NCBI GenBank assembly: GCA_021776735.1
Contig: JAJFFH010000052.1
Location: 1 to 64,000, forward strand
From: Planctomycetota bacterium
Lineage (GTDB): Bacteria > Planctomycetota > PLA2
DNA length: 64,000 nucleotides
Reading direction: 5' to 3'
The translations under genes and the position numbers were made by a program. Shown here one piece after another: positions 34,399-43,814 of this stretch. How positions within the stretch are numbered: the stretch's first letter is position 1; each line of letters starts with the position of its first letter. The notes below the pieces were generated by a model, which was not told the DNA's origin, made no database searches, and worked only from the letters and a program-made list of their open reading frames with translations.

Positions 34399-37300
34399 TC
34401 AGTTCTTCAGGCGTCTGATGCCGAACGGGGTGCTTACGATCAGCTCGTTGCCGGCGGCCGCGACCGAGGTTCCGACGCGGTAATTGGTCTTGTTCGTGCC
34501 CGGCTCCAGGTTCAGTTCGGAGCGGGGCTTGTCGCCAGCGCGAAAGACCGCGTGCGGGTACCTCGTTTCCTGGGACGCCTCGCGGTCGAAGAGGCGAACG
34601 TGGGCGGCCTGGGCGCGGCTGCCGGCGACCACGATGTAGCGCTTGGTCAGGACCGGACGCGCATAGGCGAACACGCGCGGCGGGCGGGCGTAGGCGAGGG
34701 TTGAGCCGCTCTCCACGTTCACGCGCATCAGGCGTGCGCCGAGGTCGTCCTGGCCGTAGGCGTGGGAGAACAAGAACATCTGCCGGCCGTCGCGGAGAAC
34801 GTGCACGTCGCGCAGGAGATCGCCGGCGTGGTGCGAGGTGGTCTTGCCGGTTTCGAGACTGAGGACGTGCAGGTTCTTGCCCTGTTCGCCCACGCTCGTG
34901 CCGTCGTGATAGATCAGTTGCCGTCCGTCGGCATGCAGCACCATCGCCGTGTGGTGAAAGACGTCGAACGCCCTCGGGTGCGCAGGTTTGAGCGAGCGGC
35001 GGGCGTTCAGGATGCGCAGGCGACCTACAGCGCCGTCCGTTTCCTCCACGACATAGAGTCGGCCCAACGGGTCTAACACCGGAGGAGCCCAGATCCGCGT
35101 GGGGCGTCCGTTTTTCTCGCCGGTCCGGTAGTCGGCGATGACCTCGCCGCTGTCGATGGACATGACACGGACGCGACCCGCGTCGGCCCAACCGACCGCA
35201 AGGAGCCGTCCCAGAACCGCGGGCGCGCCGACGGGCACGCCCTTCACGTCGATCTTTTGCCAGGCGAGTGCGCCCGTTTCGGCGTGGAAGGCCTCGATGC
35301 CGACGGACGGATGGACCCGGATGATCGTCTTGCCCGCGAGGGCATAGCCGGGCAACGGGTAGCTGCGCGAGGCCTGTTTGTCCTCGATGTAGGCCTTGAG
35401 TAGAAGCAGGCAGTCGAGAGCCTGGCGTGATGCCTGCTCGCGCTTGGGTGGGTAGCTCCACAGCACTTGGCCCGTCGTGGCGTCGAGGCGCATGAGGCCC
35501 GCGATATCGCCGACCAGGAGGTCGTCGCCATCGATCACGGCGAAACGGGCTGCTGCGATCTCCGCAGCCAGGGGAACGGACGCGGGCTCGTTGGAGAGCG
35601 AGAAGCCCTTGCCGGCGGGCGACGCGCGGTTCCACAGCACCTTCCCGTCCGCGTCAACGGCGGCGTAGCGGCGGCCGTTCGCGAAGAGCGCCAGGCCCTT
35701 CAGCTCGACCGGGAGACGGCCCCTGATCTGAACGGGTTCGGCCCCGGCGAGCGCGGCGGGCGTTGCGCGGAGTGGAAGGGTCAGGCGCGGCACCGTCGCG
35801 GGCGGGGGTCCGGCCGGGAGGTGCCGGTTCAGCTCGGCAATCAAGGTGGCGAGGCGCGTCCGACCGTGCTCGTCCAGCCACGACAGGCCGCGATCCCGCA
35901 TCCGGCGTGCCTCGCGCATCGTGCCGCGCTTCGCGAGCAGGAGAGCGATGCGCAGATGGGCCTCGCCTGCGCGGGAGTGGCCCTTGTGGTCGCGCAGGAA
36001 CTGGCGTAGTGCGAGTTCGGCCAGCGCGGGTCGGTCCGCCTTGTCGTGCACCGCGGCCAGCGCGAAGAGCGCTTCCTCCGACGGCGACCGGCCGCCGTAG
36101 CGCTCGGGAAGGCTCGCCAGGGTTTCGAGATCGCCCTTCTTGACCGCCGCGTCGATGCGGGCTCGCACCCGCTGCTCGAACGCCTTGCGGAAAGCCGCGT
36201 TGCTCGCGAGCAGCGCATCGCGCACCTTGTTGGCGGCGGCGGGCGCGCGCACGATCGTGTCGCCGTCCTGCACGCGTCCGGCGCCGTGCTTGTCGAGGAA
36301 TTGTTCGAGAAGGTCGAGGGCGTCCGTCCCGTGTCCCTTGCGGCCGAGGATGCGCGCTCGCAGGTACAGGGCCTGGGCCTCGTAGGGGTGCGCCCGGCCC
36401 ATCGCGGCGGTGGTCGGGTCGAGGGCGAGAGCCTTGGTCATGGTCAGGGCGGCGTCGAGCGCCTCCGTGTCGTTTTTGCGGAGCGCGATCCGGAACAGGT
36501 TGCGAATCGCGGCGTCGCGCAGGTCGTTGCGTGTCGCCTCGTCGTTCGTCGCGGCAATGGCGCGCTGAAAGTCGCGGCGCGCCTGCTCGCGTAGCGGCGG
36601 CTCGGACGCGAGTGCGATCCGGGCGCGTTCGTGAAACAGCGCTTCATGCCCGCCGGGTCGGCTCAGACGGTCGTCGATCCGAGCCAACTCCGCCTTGGCG
36701 GTCGTGAAGCACATGATCTCGTTGTCGTTGGCGACGATCAGGCGCCCGTCGAGGTAGACCAGGTTGCCGAGCCGTTCGACGTCGAACTCGAACGGCTTCG
36801 CGCGGCGACCCGTCAGGAGGTCGAACCGCTCGATGGCCGACTTCCGTTCGGGGGCGTAGTTGGACGGCACGTAGGCGAAGTGGCGGCCGACGAGACCGCG
36901 GCCGAACGCGTGCCCCTCAAGCGAATGCGGTCCCCAGGCGATCTTGCCCTTGGCGATATCGATGCCGGCGACCTTCTCGCCCGCCACGACGAGGATGTTG
37001 CCGGAAACGCCGACGACGTGATGCGGATCCCCAAGATCGCCACGCGGGATGCGCCATGCTTCCTGGCCGGTCTCGGCTTCCAGCGCGAGAAGCGCGTTGC
37101 CGTCGGGAGGCGCGATGATGACCCGGCCGCCCGCGACGATCGGATCGTTGTAGGCAAAGCGCTGCTTGACCTGGCCGCCCGAGCGCCGCCCGCGCCCGCG
37201 CCATCGGCGGCGGACGTTGCGGTTCCAGCCCTGGGTGTAGTTGCGCTTGTAGCGACGGATCCAGCGAATGCGCCCAGGGGGCAGTGCATCGATCGCCGCC

Positions 37301-39006
37301 ACGATCCCGCCGCCCGTGACCGCGTAGATGACGCCGCCGGCGACGCTGAGGGAGGCGCCCACGGGCAGACGATGCGGGGTCTCGTCGCGCTGGTGCAGTG
37401 TTGTCCGGAACCGGACTTCGCCCGTGCGGGCGTCCAGCGCCCAGACGGCGACGCCGCCAAGCCGATCGGTTCCGCGGCTCTCCTCCTCGGCGAGGCAGTA
37501 GACGATGCCGTTGCGGACGACGCCGGGTCCGCGAAACCACGGCGCGGGATGTTCCCGCACGTCCGCGCGCCAGCGTTCGATCGCTTCCGGTTCGTGTTGC
37601 AGGTCCTTCGGCTCGATTTCCGGATCCCAAAGCCACGTCGTCTTGCCGGTCGCGCGGTCGTAGGAGATGAGCTGCGTGCGCCAGAGCCTCTTGTGGTCTC
37701 CCGTCTTGCGCAGGAATGTCGGCACGGAGCTTTCGCCAAACGGCTCGATCACGATCAGGCGCCCGGCTCCGGCCGCGACGCTGCTGCCGCCGTAGTCGAT
37801 GAAGCGGTAGATGTTTTCGAACTCGGCCTCTTCCTTTTGGGTGCCGCCGGTGCCGGGGCGCACGAATCGGGCGGGCTGCAGGCGTCCCGGTTCGGTCACT
37901 GCGGACTGGGGGTCGTAGCGGCCACAGAGCAGGTGGCGCGCGCCGGAACCGAGGTAGCGGGCGATGAGTTCGCGGTAGTCCTTGTAGTAGACCGCGCCGT
38001 TCACGACGATCGGGCGGACCGCGGGGTACGGCGCGAGCGAGTCCCACTCGGGCGCGGACGCCGTGGTCGTGTCGGTCGGCGCGCGGTCGGCCGAAGAGTA
38101 GTCCCAAAGACCGTAGCGGGCGCTGAGTACGGGACTCCGTTCATGGAGCCGGAAGGCCCAGAACGGTGTTCTGGCCAGGGTTTCAGGGAGATCGTCGACG
38201 ACGCGCAGCCGGCTGGCGCCACCCCCCGCCGCCGGCCACTCCCGAGCCCGTGCACTACGTACGCCACCGATGGCGAACCGCGGGTGGTTACGCAGATCCT
38301 GAGGCGAGAGGCGCTTGCCCTCGATGGTCACCCGCGCATCCGCGTGGTTGGCAGCCAGGAAATCGAGCAGGTTGTCGCGTGTTTCCGGATCACCGATACG
38401 CGCCGCGCAGTACGCGGCCTTGGCCAGGGCGTCAGGGAGATCGACGTCGGCGTCGCTCGGGTAGACATCGACGAGGCGCCGGTAGTGCGCAAGCGCTTCG
38501 TAGAAGCGGCCGAGCGCGAGGTTCAGGTCACCCGCGTCCCGCAGCGCGTCGTCACCAACGGAACTTACGAGGTAGCGGTCGAACACCAGGCTCAGCGCGA
38601 GCAGCCGCTGTTGGATCCCGGCCACCGCCTTCGCCTTTTTGTACATCTCCTTCGCGTCGCGGTCGAACAGGCTGCGGTAGGCCCGGAGCCCCTTGGGCGG
38701 CAGCTTGGACAACTCGCGCAGGCAAAGCTCGCGCGCGGGGTAGAACAAAACGTCGTCGGAGCTGTACACCGCCGAGTTGAGCACGTCCTTCGTGAGGTCC
38801 GGGAACACCTCGGGATCGCCGATGACGACGCGCTGGAGAACGTCGACCATCTTTTCCCACTTCTCGGCCTTCGCGAGCTCCTGACCGCGGGCCAGGTAGC
38901 GAGGGATGGCGTCATCGGTCAGGAGGCGGACCTCGCCCTCACCGGAGCGGACCGCCGCAGCCGGGAGAACGAGCAGCATGACGAGGGCGAGTCGGTGCTT
39001 TCGCAT
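34399..39006 (-). CDS. Giant secreted PQQ-like beta-propeller protein
   Basis: 1535 residues, signal peptide about 1-22 (HRLALVMLLVLPAAAVRSG). TPR-like helices occupy about 30-130 and 850-1080. Two sets of PQQ-propeller blades flank them; blade motifs include TGKTTWLW, GEVRFRTTLHQ, GQEAWRIP, GKVLWN, TGQVLWSYPP and TGALAWQK. Such proteins are secreted scaffolds or assembly factors (BamB-like fold); real PQQ binding is unlikely because the dehydrogenase residues are absent. ATG 39006 has a GGAGG 12 bases upstream; the longer frame adds ten residues and loses the signal peptide position. Nearest downstream DNA is the fragment island. Confidence 0.75.
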   Translation of the reverse strand: MRKHRLALVMLLVLPAAAVRSGEGEVRLLTDDAIPRYLARGQELAKAEKWEKMVDVLQRVVIGDPEVFPDLTKDVLNSAVYSSDDVLFYPARELCLRELSKLPPKGLRAYRSLFDRDAKEMYKKAKAVAGIQQRLLALSLVFDRYLVSSVGDDALRDAGDLNLALGRFYEALAHYRRLVDVYPSDADVDLPDALAKAAYCAARIGDPETRDNLLDFLAANHADARVTIEGKRLSPQDLRNHPRFAIGGVRSARAREWPAAGGGASRLRVVDDLPETLARTPFWAFRLHERSPVLSARYGLWDYSSADRAPTDTTTASAPEWDSLAPYPAVRPIVVNGAVYYKDYRELIARYLGSGARHLLCGRYDPQSAVTEPGRLQPARFVRPGTGGTQKEEAEFENIYRFIDYGGSSVAAGAGRLIVIEPFGESSVPTFLRKTGDHKRLWRTQLISYDRATGKTTWLWDPEIEPKDLQHEPEAIERWRADVREHPAPWFRGPGVVRNGIVYCLAEEESRGTDRLGGVAVWALDARTGEVRFRTTLHQRDETPHRLPVGASLSVAGGVIYAVTGGGIVAAIDALPPGRIRWIRRYKRNYTQGWNRNVRRRWRGRGRRSGGQVKQRFAYNDPIVAGGRVIIAPPDGNALLALEAETGQEAWRIPRGDLGDPHHVVGVSGNILVVAGEKVAGIDIAKGKIAWGPHSLEGHAFGRGLVGRHFAYVPSNYAPERKSAIERFDLLTGRRAKPFEFDVERLGNLVYLDGRLIVANDNEIMCFTTAKAELARIDDRLSRPGGHEALFHERARIALASEPPLREQARRDFQRAIAATNDEATRNDLRDAAIRNLFRIALRKNDTEALDAALTMTKALALDPTTAAMGRAHPYEAQALYLRARILGRKGHGTDALDLLEQFLDKHGAGRVQDGDTIVRAPAAANKVRDALLASNAAFRKAFEQRVRARIDAAVKKGDLETLASLPERYGGRSPSEEALFALAAVHDKADRPALAELALRQFLRDHKGHSRAGEAHLRIALLLAKRGTMREARRMRDRGLSWLDEHGRTRLATLIAELNRHLPAGPPPATVPRLTLPLRATPAALAGAEPVQIRGRLPVELKGLALFANGRRYAAVDADGKVLWNRASPAGKGFSLSNEPASVPLAAEIAAARFAVIDGDDLLVGDIAGLMRLDATTGQVLWSYPPKREQASRQALDCLLLLKAYIEDKQASRSYPLPGYALAGKTIIRVHPSVGIEAFHAETGALAWQKIDVKGVPVGAPAVLGRLLAVGWADAGRVRVMSIDSGEVIADYRTGEKNGRPTRIWAPPVLDPLGRLYVVEETDGAVGRLRILNARRSLKPAHPRAFDVFHHTAMVLHADGRQLIYHDGTSVGEQGKNLHVLSLETGKTTSHHAGDLLRDVHVLRDGRQMFLFSHAYGQDDLGARLMRVNVESGSTLAYARPPRVFAYARPVLTKRYIVVAGSRAQAAHVRLFDREASQETRYPHAVFRAGDKPRSELNLEPGTNKTNYRVGTSVAAAGNELIVSTPFGIRRLKN

Positions 39007-39043
39007 GGCGTTGTGATTCCTCCCGGGACGTTCCACGCCGCCA

Positions 39044-40228
39044 CTATACGTCGGAACGGTCGGACGGGAGCGTACGGACGGCGAGGATCCCGAAGGGGAC
39101 CAGGGCCAGCGCCAGGGTGAGCATGACGGCGCCGTTCAGCCCCCAAAGCCCCAGCGCCCGGCCCGCGATCATCGAAAGCAGCGCGAACGCGATCCGGCAG
39201 GCGAGGCTTTCCATGGACAGGATCGTCGCGCGCTTTTCGGCGCCCCGCACGAGCCGGTTGAGGCGCGCGCGGACCACGAGCGGATAGATCGCGAACACAA
39301 CACCCTGCAGCAGGAAGAGCCCCGCGACGGCGGGATGGTGCGACGGGAGCAGACCCAGAAACATCACCGTCATCAGCACCGGCATGGCCAGCAGGAACGG
39401 TCGTTCCCCGACGCGACCGAGCCAGTGGTGGGCGCGCCACGCGGCGAAGGCGCCGACGAGATTCACGACGCAGAAGATCGAGCCGTAGATTTCGACAGGG
39501 ATGGAAAACGCCTTCATCGCGGGGTCGAAGAACGTGACCATTGCGGCGCGGACCAGCGCGAAGACCCCGACGCTGTAGAGGATCAGGCGTCCGAGTGCCG
39601 GGGTTCGCACGACTTCGGCGGCAGCACCCACGGTGATTTCGCGGGTCGTGAGCCGTTGCCGAACGGGTGGCTCGGTCATGAAGCAGGCGACCAGCGCGCC
39701 CACCGCCGCCAGCACGCCGGTGACCCAGTACGCGAGCACCGGGTCGCCGTTGATCACCAAAAAGAACCCGGTGAGGGGAAAGCCGATGCCGGTGCCGAGC
39801 AGCCAGATCGCCTGCCCCGCGCCCTCCGCGCGGGCGTATTCGTTCTCGCGCCCGTCCGTCGCGAGCGAGTCGAACAGCATCGCCGAGTCCGCGCCGCTGA
39901 TCAGCGCCGTGCCCATCGCCAGCAGGATCTCGCCGACGACGAACATCGAGAAGTTCCAGGCCAGCGCGAAGGCCAAGCATCCCGCCACCGACGCCAGCGC
40001 CCCCGCGATGAGCGCCCACTTCCTCCCGAAACGATCGGCAAACACCCCGGACGGCACTTCGAGCGCGACCACCGCCACGTAGTAGATCGCCTGCAGGTCG
40101 CCGTATTCCTGCTTGCTCAGACCCCGCACCGTGGACATGAAATGCTGGATGTAGGGCGCAAACAGGATCGCCCGCGTCGTCGCGCGGTACGCAAAAAACA
40201 GGGGAACGTTGCGTCGGGAGATACTCAC
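39044..40228 (-). CDS. MFS transporter
   Basis: 394 residues from GTG 40228, with about 11-12 transmembrane helices. The typical MFS loop 2-3 motif is seen at GVFADRFGRKWALI (GxxxDRxGRR type). Substrate unknown; no drug or sugar signature is visible. The longer upstream reading frame is Arg-rich and lies in the neighbouring gene, so it is not used. The C-terminal codons (LAVRTLPS) hold an 11-base match to the dispersed word at 39074. Confidence 0.75.
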   Translation of the reverse strand: MSISRRNVPLFFAYRATTRAILFAPYIQHFMSTVRGLSKQEYGDLQAIYYVAVVALEVPSGVFADRFGRKWALIAGALASVAGCLAFALAWNFSMFVVGEILLAMGTALISGADSAMLFDSLATDGRENEYARAEGAGQAIWLLGTGIGFPLTGFFLVINGDPVLAYWVTGVLAAVGALVACFMTEPPVRQRLTTREITVGAAAEVVRTPALGRLILYSVGVFALVRAAMVTFFDPAMKAFSIPVEIYGSIFCVVNLVGAFAAWRAHHWLGRVGERPFLLAMPVLMTVMFLGLLPSHHPAVAGLFLLQGVVFAIYPLVVRARLNRLVRGAEKRATILSMESLACRIAFALLSMIAGRALGLWGLNGAVMLTLALALVPFGILAVRTLPSDRSDV

Positions 40229-40281
40229 GAAAACGAACGAGGGGGCGGTGAGGTGGCGTGAGGAAACACGGAGCCGGGGCG

Positions 40282-40689
40282 TCAGCCGTTGTGCGCGCCG
40301 GACAGGTCCTGGTAGAGCATCAGCGCGTTGTCGTCCGGGTCGTAGAACGTGGCGAGCCGGGCCAGGCCCGGGATGTCTTGGCTGGGGCCGTCGAAGCGGA
40401 CGCCGCGCTCTTCGAGTCGCGCTCGGGCAGCGTCGAGGTAGCGGACGCCGAAGGTCAGCGTCGCGCCCCCCGGACCCCCGGCCTTTTCGACCACGCTCAG
40501 CCCGATGTTGACCTTCGCGACGGGCGTCGCGAGCTCGCACCAGCCGATCTCGTCTTTTCGATAGCGCAGCCGGAATCCGAGGATGTCGCCGTACCAGGCG
40601 AGGGCCCGGTCGAGATCGCTCACCCCGAGGGCCGCGGTCAGACCCCCATCGAATCCAAGATCGGCACCGAGCAGAAGGTCGTCCAGCAT
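40282..40689 (-). CDS. VOC/glyoxalase-family protein
   Basis: 135 residues, one VOC fold of two beta-alpha-beta-beta-beta modules (AALGVSDLDRALAWYGDILG, then GGATLTFGVRYLDAARARLE, and TFYDPDDNALMLYQDL with the metal-site region). Small VOC proteins are dioxygenases, glyoxalases or binding proteins; function cannot be assigned. Located 53 bases upstream of the MFS gene in the same orientation and divergent from the LysR gene, which suggests LysR control of both, but this is inference. Confidence 0.7.
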   Translation of the reverse strand: MLDDLLLGADLGFDGGLTAALGVSDLDRALAWYGDILGFRLRYRKDEIGWCELATPVAKVNIGLSVVEKAGGPGGATLTFGVRYLDAARARLEERGVRFDGPSQDIPGLARLATFYDPDDNALMLYQDLSGAHNG

Positions 40690-40747
40690 GACCCGAAGCT
40701 AACCCGAGGGGGGGCCGACCCTGCGCCCATTATCGTTGCTGAGCGAC

Positions 40748-40753
40748 TATAAT
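40748..40753 (+). promoter_or_regulatory. -10 box (TATAAT) at the LysR gene
   Basis: A perfect TATAAT ends eight bases before ATG 40762, so transcription should start about at 40760 and give a leaderless or two-base leader. The -35 region is weak. No ribosome site is possible. Confidence 0.6.
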
Positions 40754-40761
40754 CTGGAGCT

Positions 40762-41646
40762 ATGGATCTCGAAGCGCTTCGTTCCTTCTATCACGTGGCG
40801 TGCGAGCGCTCGTTTTCGCGGGCGGCCAAAAAGCTCCACATCTCGCAACCGGCGATGTCGGTACGGATCAAGGGGCTGGAGGACGAGCTGTCGGAGCGGC
40901 TGTTCGACCGTGCGCCCAAGGGCGTGCGGTTGACGGAGGCGGGGGCGGTGCTCTTCGAGTCCACCGAGAAGATCTTCACGGATGTCGAGAACGCGTTGTC
41001 GCGGCTGCGCGAGCTGCGTGCGTCCGGTGGCGGGCAGGTGCGGATCGGCAGCAGCGACACGATGAGCCTCTATCTGTTTCCGCCGGTGCTGGAGAAGTTT
41101 CGCAAGAAGTTCCGCAATGCGGAAATCAGCATCAAGCACGAGCACACGTCGGGGATTCTCGATCTCCTGGTGCGCGGCGACCTGGACTTCGGGGTGGTTA
41201 CGAAGCCGCCGTCGCTCGACCGCCGACTGGAAGCCCGTCCGCTGTTCGAGGAGGAGTACGTTGCCGTTTGCCGCCGCAACGATCCGCTGCTGCGGCGCGC
41301 GCAGGTGTCCTTGAAGGCGCTCGACGGCCGGCCGATGGTGGCGCTCGAAAGGGGCACCGAGACCCGCGATGCGTTGGACCGGGAGCTGCGGCGCGTCGGC
41401 GCGGAGCCGCGCGTGGTCCTGGAGACCGGCAACATCGAGGTGCAAAAGCATTACGCGGCGGCGGGTTTTGGCTGCGCGATCCTGCCCGAGAGCGCCGTGG
41501 CCTCGAGAGACCGCCGAAAACTCCAGGTCCGGCCCCTGAAGGGCCGACCGCTGAAGCGAACCGTCGTTGCCGTCGTCTCGCGCGACCGTTATCTCCCGCG
41601 CGCCGCAGCCGCCCTGCTGGACCTTCTAGAGACATCGCCGTCTTAG
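40762..41646 (+). CDS. LysR-family transcriptional regulator
   Basis: 294 residues, the family norm. The winged HTH (1-60) has SFYHVACERSFSRAAKKL then HISQPAMSVRIKGLEDEL. The effector domain (about 90-290) holds RIGSSDTMSLYLFP and ALERGTETRDAL. It binds a co-inducer and activates or represses nearby genes; the divergent VOC gene is the usual target. Ligand unknown. Confidence 0.9.
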   Translation: MDLEALRSFYHVACERSFSRAAKKLHISQPAMSVRIKGLEDELSERLFDRAPKGVRLTEAGAVLFESTEKIFTDVENALSRLRELRASGGGQVRIGSSDTMSLYLFPPVLEKFRKKFRNAEISIKHEHTSGILDLLVRGDLDFGVVTKPPSLDRRLEARPLFEEEYVAVCRRNDPLLRRAQVSLKALDGRPMVALERGTETRDALDRELRRVGAEPRVVLETGNIEVQKHYAAAGFGCAILPESAVASRDRRKLQVRPLKGRPLKRTVVAVVSRDRYLPRAAAALLDLLETSPS

Positions 41647-41657
41647 CCTGCCGTACG

Positions 41658-42491
41658 ATGAGCGTCATGATCGCCTTGTTCGTGGCACTCGCCCTCGCGG
41701 CTCCCCCCGAAGACGCTCGCCAGCCGGCCGTCCAAAAGCAGGCGCCGGTCACGTTGAAGTACCGGTTCCAAAAAGGGCTCGCGCTCGTAGATCGGACGAG
41801 TGCGGCGTTTACGCTCGACATGTTCGTGAAGGGCCAGCTCATCCAGTTCGACATCGAGAACCGGCAGGAGCTGAAGCGCACGGTGGTCAAGGCCGATGAG
41901 TCCGGCGCGCCGCTGATCGAGCGCGTGGAGGTGAAGAAGTTCATCCACACCGTTCGAAAGCATCCGAAGGAGCAGGCCGGCGACAAGTACTACCCGTCGC
42001 ACGGGCACACCTATGTATGGCGCAAGAAGTCCAAGGGCGATGCCTGGGGGCTCTACGGCGACAAGGGCGAGGTGACCAAAAAGCATCCGCAGCTCGTTGC
42101 CAAGCTGAAGAACTGGCGTGCCGCGCGCCTGCCGAAAGAGCCGGTGGCCATCGGTGGCACCTGGGAGGTTTCCGCAGCGCGGTTTCTGCGGGCGGTCGGC
42201 CAGCCGGTGCCGAAGGGCGTGGTCGGCAAGGCGACGTTCCGTCTCGTGGAACTGAAGCGCGGGGTGGCGCGCATCACGTTCGTGTTCAAGAGCACCTATC
42301 GCGACGGCGACAGCGTGCTCGAAGGGTCCAACAAGGGGGAGTGGCGGTTCGATGTCGCGCGCGGTCGCGATCTGTCGCTGCACATGAAGGGGGTCGTCGA
42401 AATCGACAAGGGCGACGGCGGCGCCGGGCGGTTTAAGATGACGCGCGAGGTCACCTACGGTGACGCTTCGCGAACTCGCGGCGGTTCCTAG
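41658..42491 (+). CDS. Secreted protein of unknown function
   Basis: 277 residues, with signal peptide 1-17 (MSVMIALFVALALAAPP). The mature chain is basic with beta strands (VTLKYRFQKGLALVDRTSAA, KGEWRFDVARGRDLSLHMKG). It resembles no domain that I know. ATG 41658 lies 12 bases after the LysR stop, so it is likely its co-transcribed neighbour. Its 3' end overlaps the convergent HEAT gene by 41 bases. Confidence 0.6.
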   Translation: MSVMIALFVALALAAPPEDARQPAVQKQAPVTLKYRFQKGLALVDRTSAAFTLDMFVKGQLIQFDIENRQELKRTVVKADESGAPLIERVEVKKFIHTVRKHPKEQAGDKYYPSHGHTYVWRKKSKGDAWGLYGDKGEVTKKHPQLVAKLKNWRAARLPKEPVAIGGTWEVSAARFLRAVGQPVPKGVVGKATFRLVELKRGVARITFVFKSTYRDGDSVLEGSNKGEWRFDVARGRDLSLHMKGVVEIDKGDGGAGRFKMTREVTYGDASRTRGGS

Positions 42492-43779
42492 GGTCGCCCC
42501 ACCACGCCTTGAGCCGCCTGACCTCGGTCAGTCGTGTCGTGACGGGCAGTCCGGTCCACGCCGTCAGCGCCGCGGCCAGTTCCTTGGCCACGACCGGGTC
42601 GGTTTGGCGCTCCAGCAGTCCGATGAAGCGGCGCACGCACACCGAGTGCGGATGGTGGCGGAGCGCCTGGACCGCGGCCAGGCGATAGGTGTGGTCGTCG
42701 GTCATCCGCAGCAGACGTGACCGCGCCTTGCGCCATCCGGGATAGCCGCCGAGTCCGGCGATCGCGGCCAGCACGACTTCACGGTCGGGGTCGCGGATCG
42801 CGCCGATGATCGCCGGCAAATCCTCCTCCGCGGCGTTGCGACCAAGGCGCCGAATCGCGCGCCGCCGGAACCCGACCTCGGGCACGCGGTCGAGATTACG
42901 CCGCAGGACCGGGAGCAGAGCGTCGTCGTCGCGCAGGCGCAGCTCGAGAATCGCGGGGGCGCGTTTTTTGGCATCGGGGCTGCGCAGTGCGGCGTCGAGT
43001 TGCTGCGGCGTGCGGCTCGTGCACTCGATGTCGAACCACGTCGTCTCGAGTGCAAGCGTTTTCGACTCGCCGTGCTCGGGGACCGTGGTGGCGCCCGCGA
43101 ACCACGCCACCTTCGACCAGTAGCCGACGGTGAGCCGGTGAAGCCCCGGCTTGCGGAACGGAAGGTCTTCGGGCGCGAATCGAACCGCGACAACGAGCCC
43201 GGCGCCGGGCGTGAGGAGGCCGCCCTTCCGCGCGCCCGGCACCTGATCCGGTCGCAGCGACGTGCGCCGCGCCCCGTCGGATAAAAACAGCGTGCTCGTG
43301 ACCTTGCCCTTCCGCCGCTGCCGGACCGTGAGCGGGATGCGCCAGGCGTAGTCCGAATCGTTGCGCAGCTCGACCTCGATTACGAGCGCCTCGCCATACG
43401 CGATCGTCTTCGGCGCCTTCAGTAGCACCAGCCGCATCCGGCGCACCGAGCGCGTGAGCCAACGCAAGCGGCGCTTGATTTCCGGATCACTCGTCGCGAC
43501 GTCCTGCAGCATCGGCACGATCGCCTCGCCCATCGCCGCCAGACGCCGGTGCGCACCGGAGCGCCGAGCGGGACGCGAATGCCCCAACAGCGCGACCAGC
43601 CGTCTCACCAACTTTCGATTGGGGGCGGGAGCCTTGACGTTGGCCCCGGGGGGTGCGGGGGCGGGGGAAGAATGCGGGGGTGCGGGGGCGCCGGGAACCG
43701 GGCCGCGTTCGGCGCGCTCCTTGTCGGGACCGGCGACCGCAAGGGCCGTCGCAAGGAGCACGCAAAACAAGCGACGCAC
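42451..43779 (-). CDS. Secreted HEAT-repeat protein
   Basis: 442 residues from GTG 43779. Signal peptide 1-17 (VRRLFCVLLATALAVAG), a Pro/Ala-rich linker (20-50), a beta-sandwich domain (about 110-240, VEVELRNDSDYAWRIPLTVR) and HEAT repeats to the end (ILELRLRDDDALLPVLRRNL, AIIGAIRDPDREVVLAAIAG, AVQALRHHPHSVCVRRFIG). It is a scaffold-type secreted protein without enzymatic signatures. The stop lies within the convergent secreted gene. The upstream reading frame to 44271 overlaps rnhC and is not used. Confidence 0.65.
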   Translation of the reverse strand: MRRLFCVLLATALAVAGPDKERAERGPVPGAPAPPHSSPAPAPPGANVKAPAPNRKLVRRLVALLGHSRPARRSGAHRRLAAMGEAIVPMLQDVATSDPEIKRRLRWLTRSVRRMRLVLLKAPKTIAYGEALVIEVELRNDSDYAWRIPLTVRQRRKGKVTSTLFLSDGARRTSLRPDQVPGARKGGLLTPGAGLVVAVRFAPEDLPFRKPGLHRLTVGYWSKVAWFAGATTVPEHGESKTLALETTWFDIECTSRTPQQLDAALRSPDAKKRAPAILELRLRDDDALLPVLRRNLDRVPEVGFRRRAIRRLGRNAAEEDLPAIIGAIRDPDREVVLAAIAGLGGYPGWRKARSRLLRMTDDHTYRLAAVQALRHHPHSVCVRRFIGLLERQTDPVVAKELAAALTAWTGLPVTTRLTEVRRLKAWWGDPRNRREFAKRHRR

Positions 43780-43814
43780 GGGCTCAGGATAGCCCTGGAT
43801 TGCTCCAGCGGGCT

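Noticed and set aside
34232..35635. Reverse frame beside the PQQ gene
   Set aside because: Shadow frame; the PQQ frame has blades and a signal peptide.
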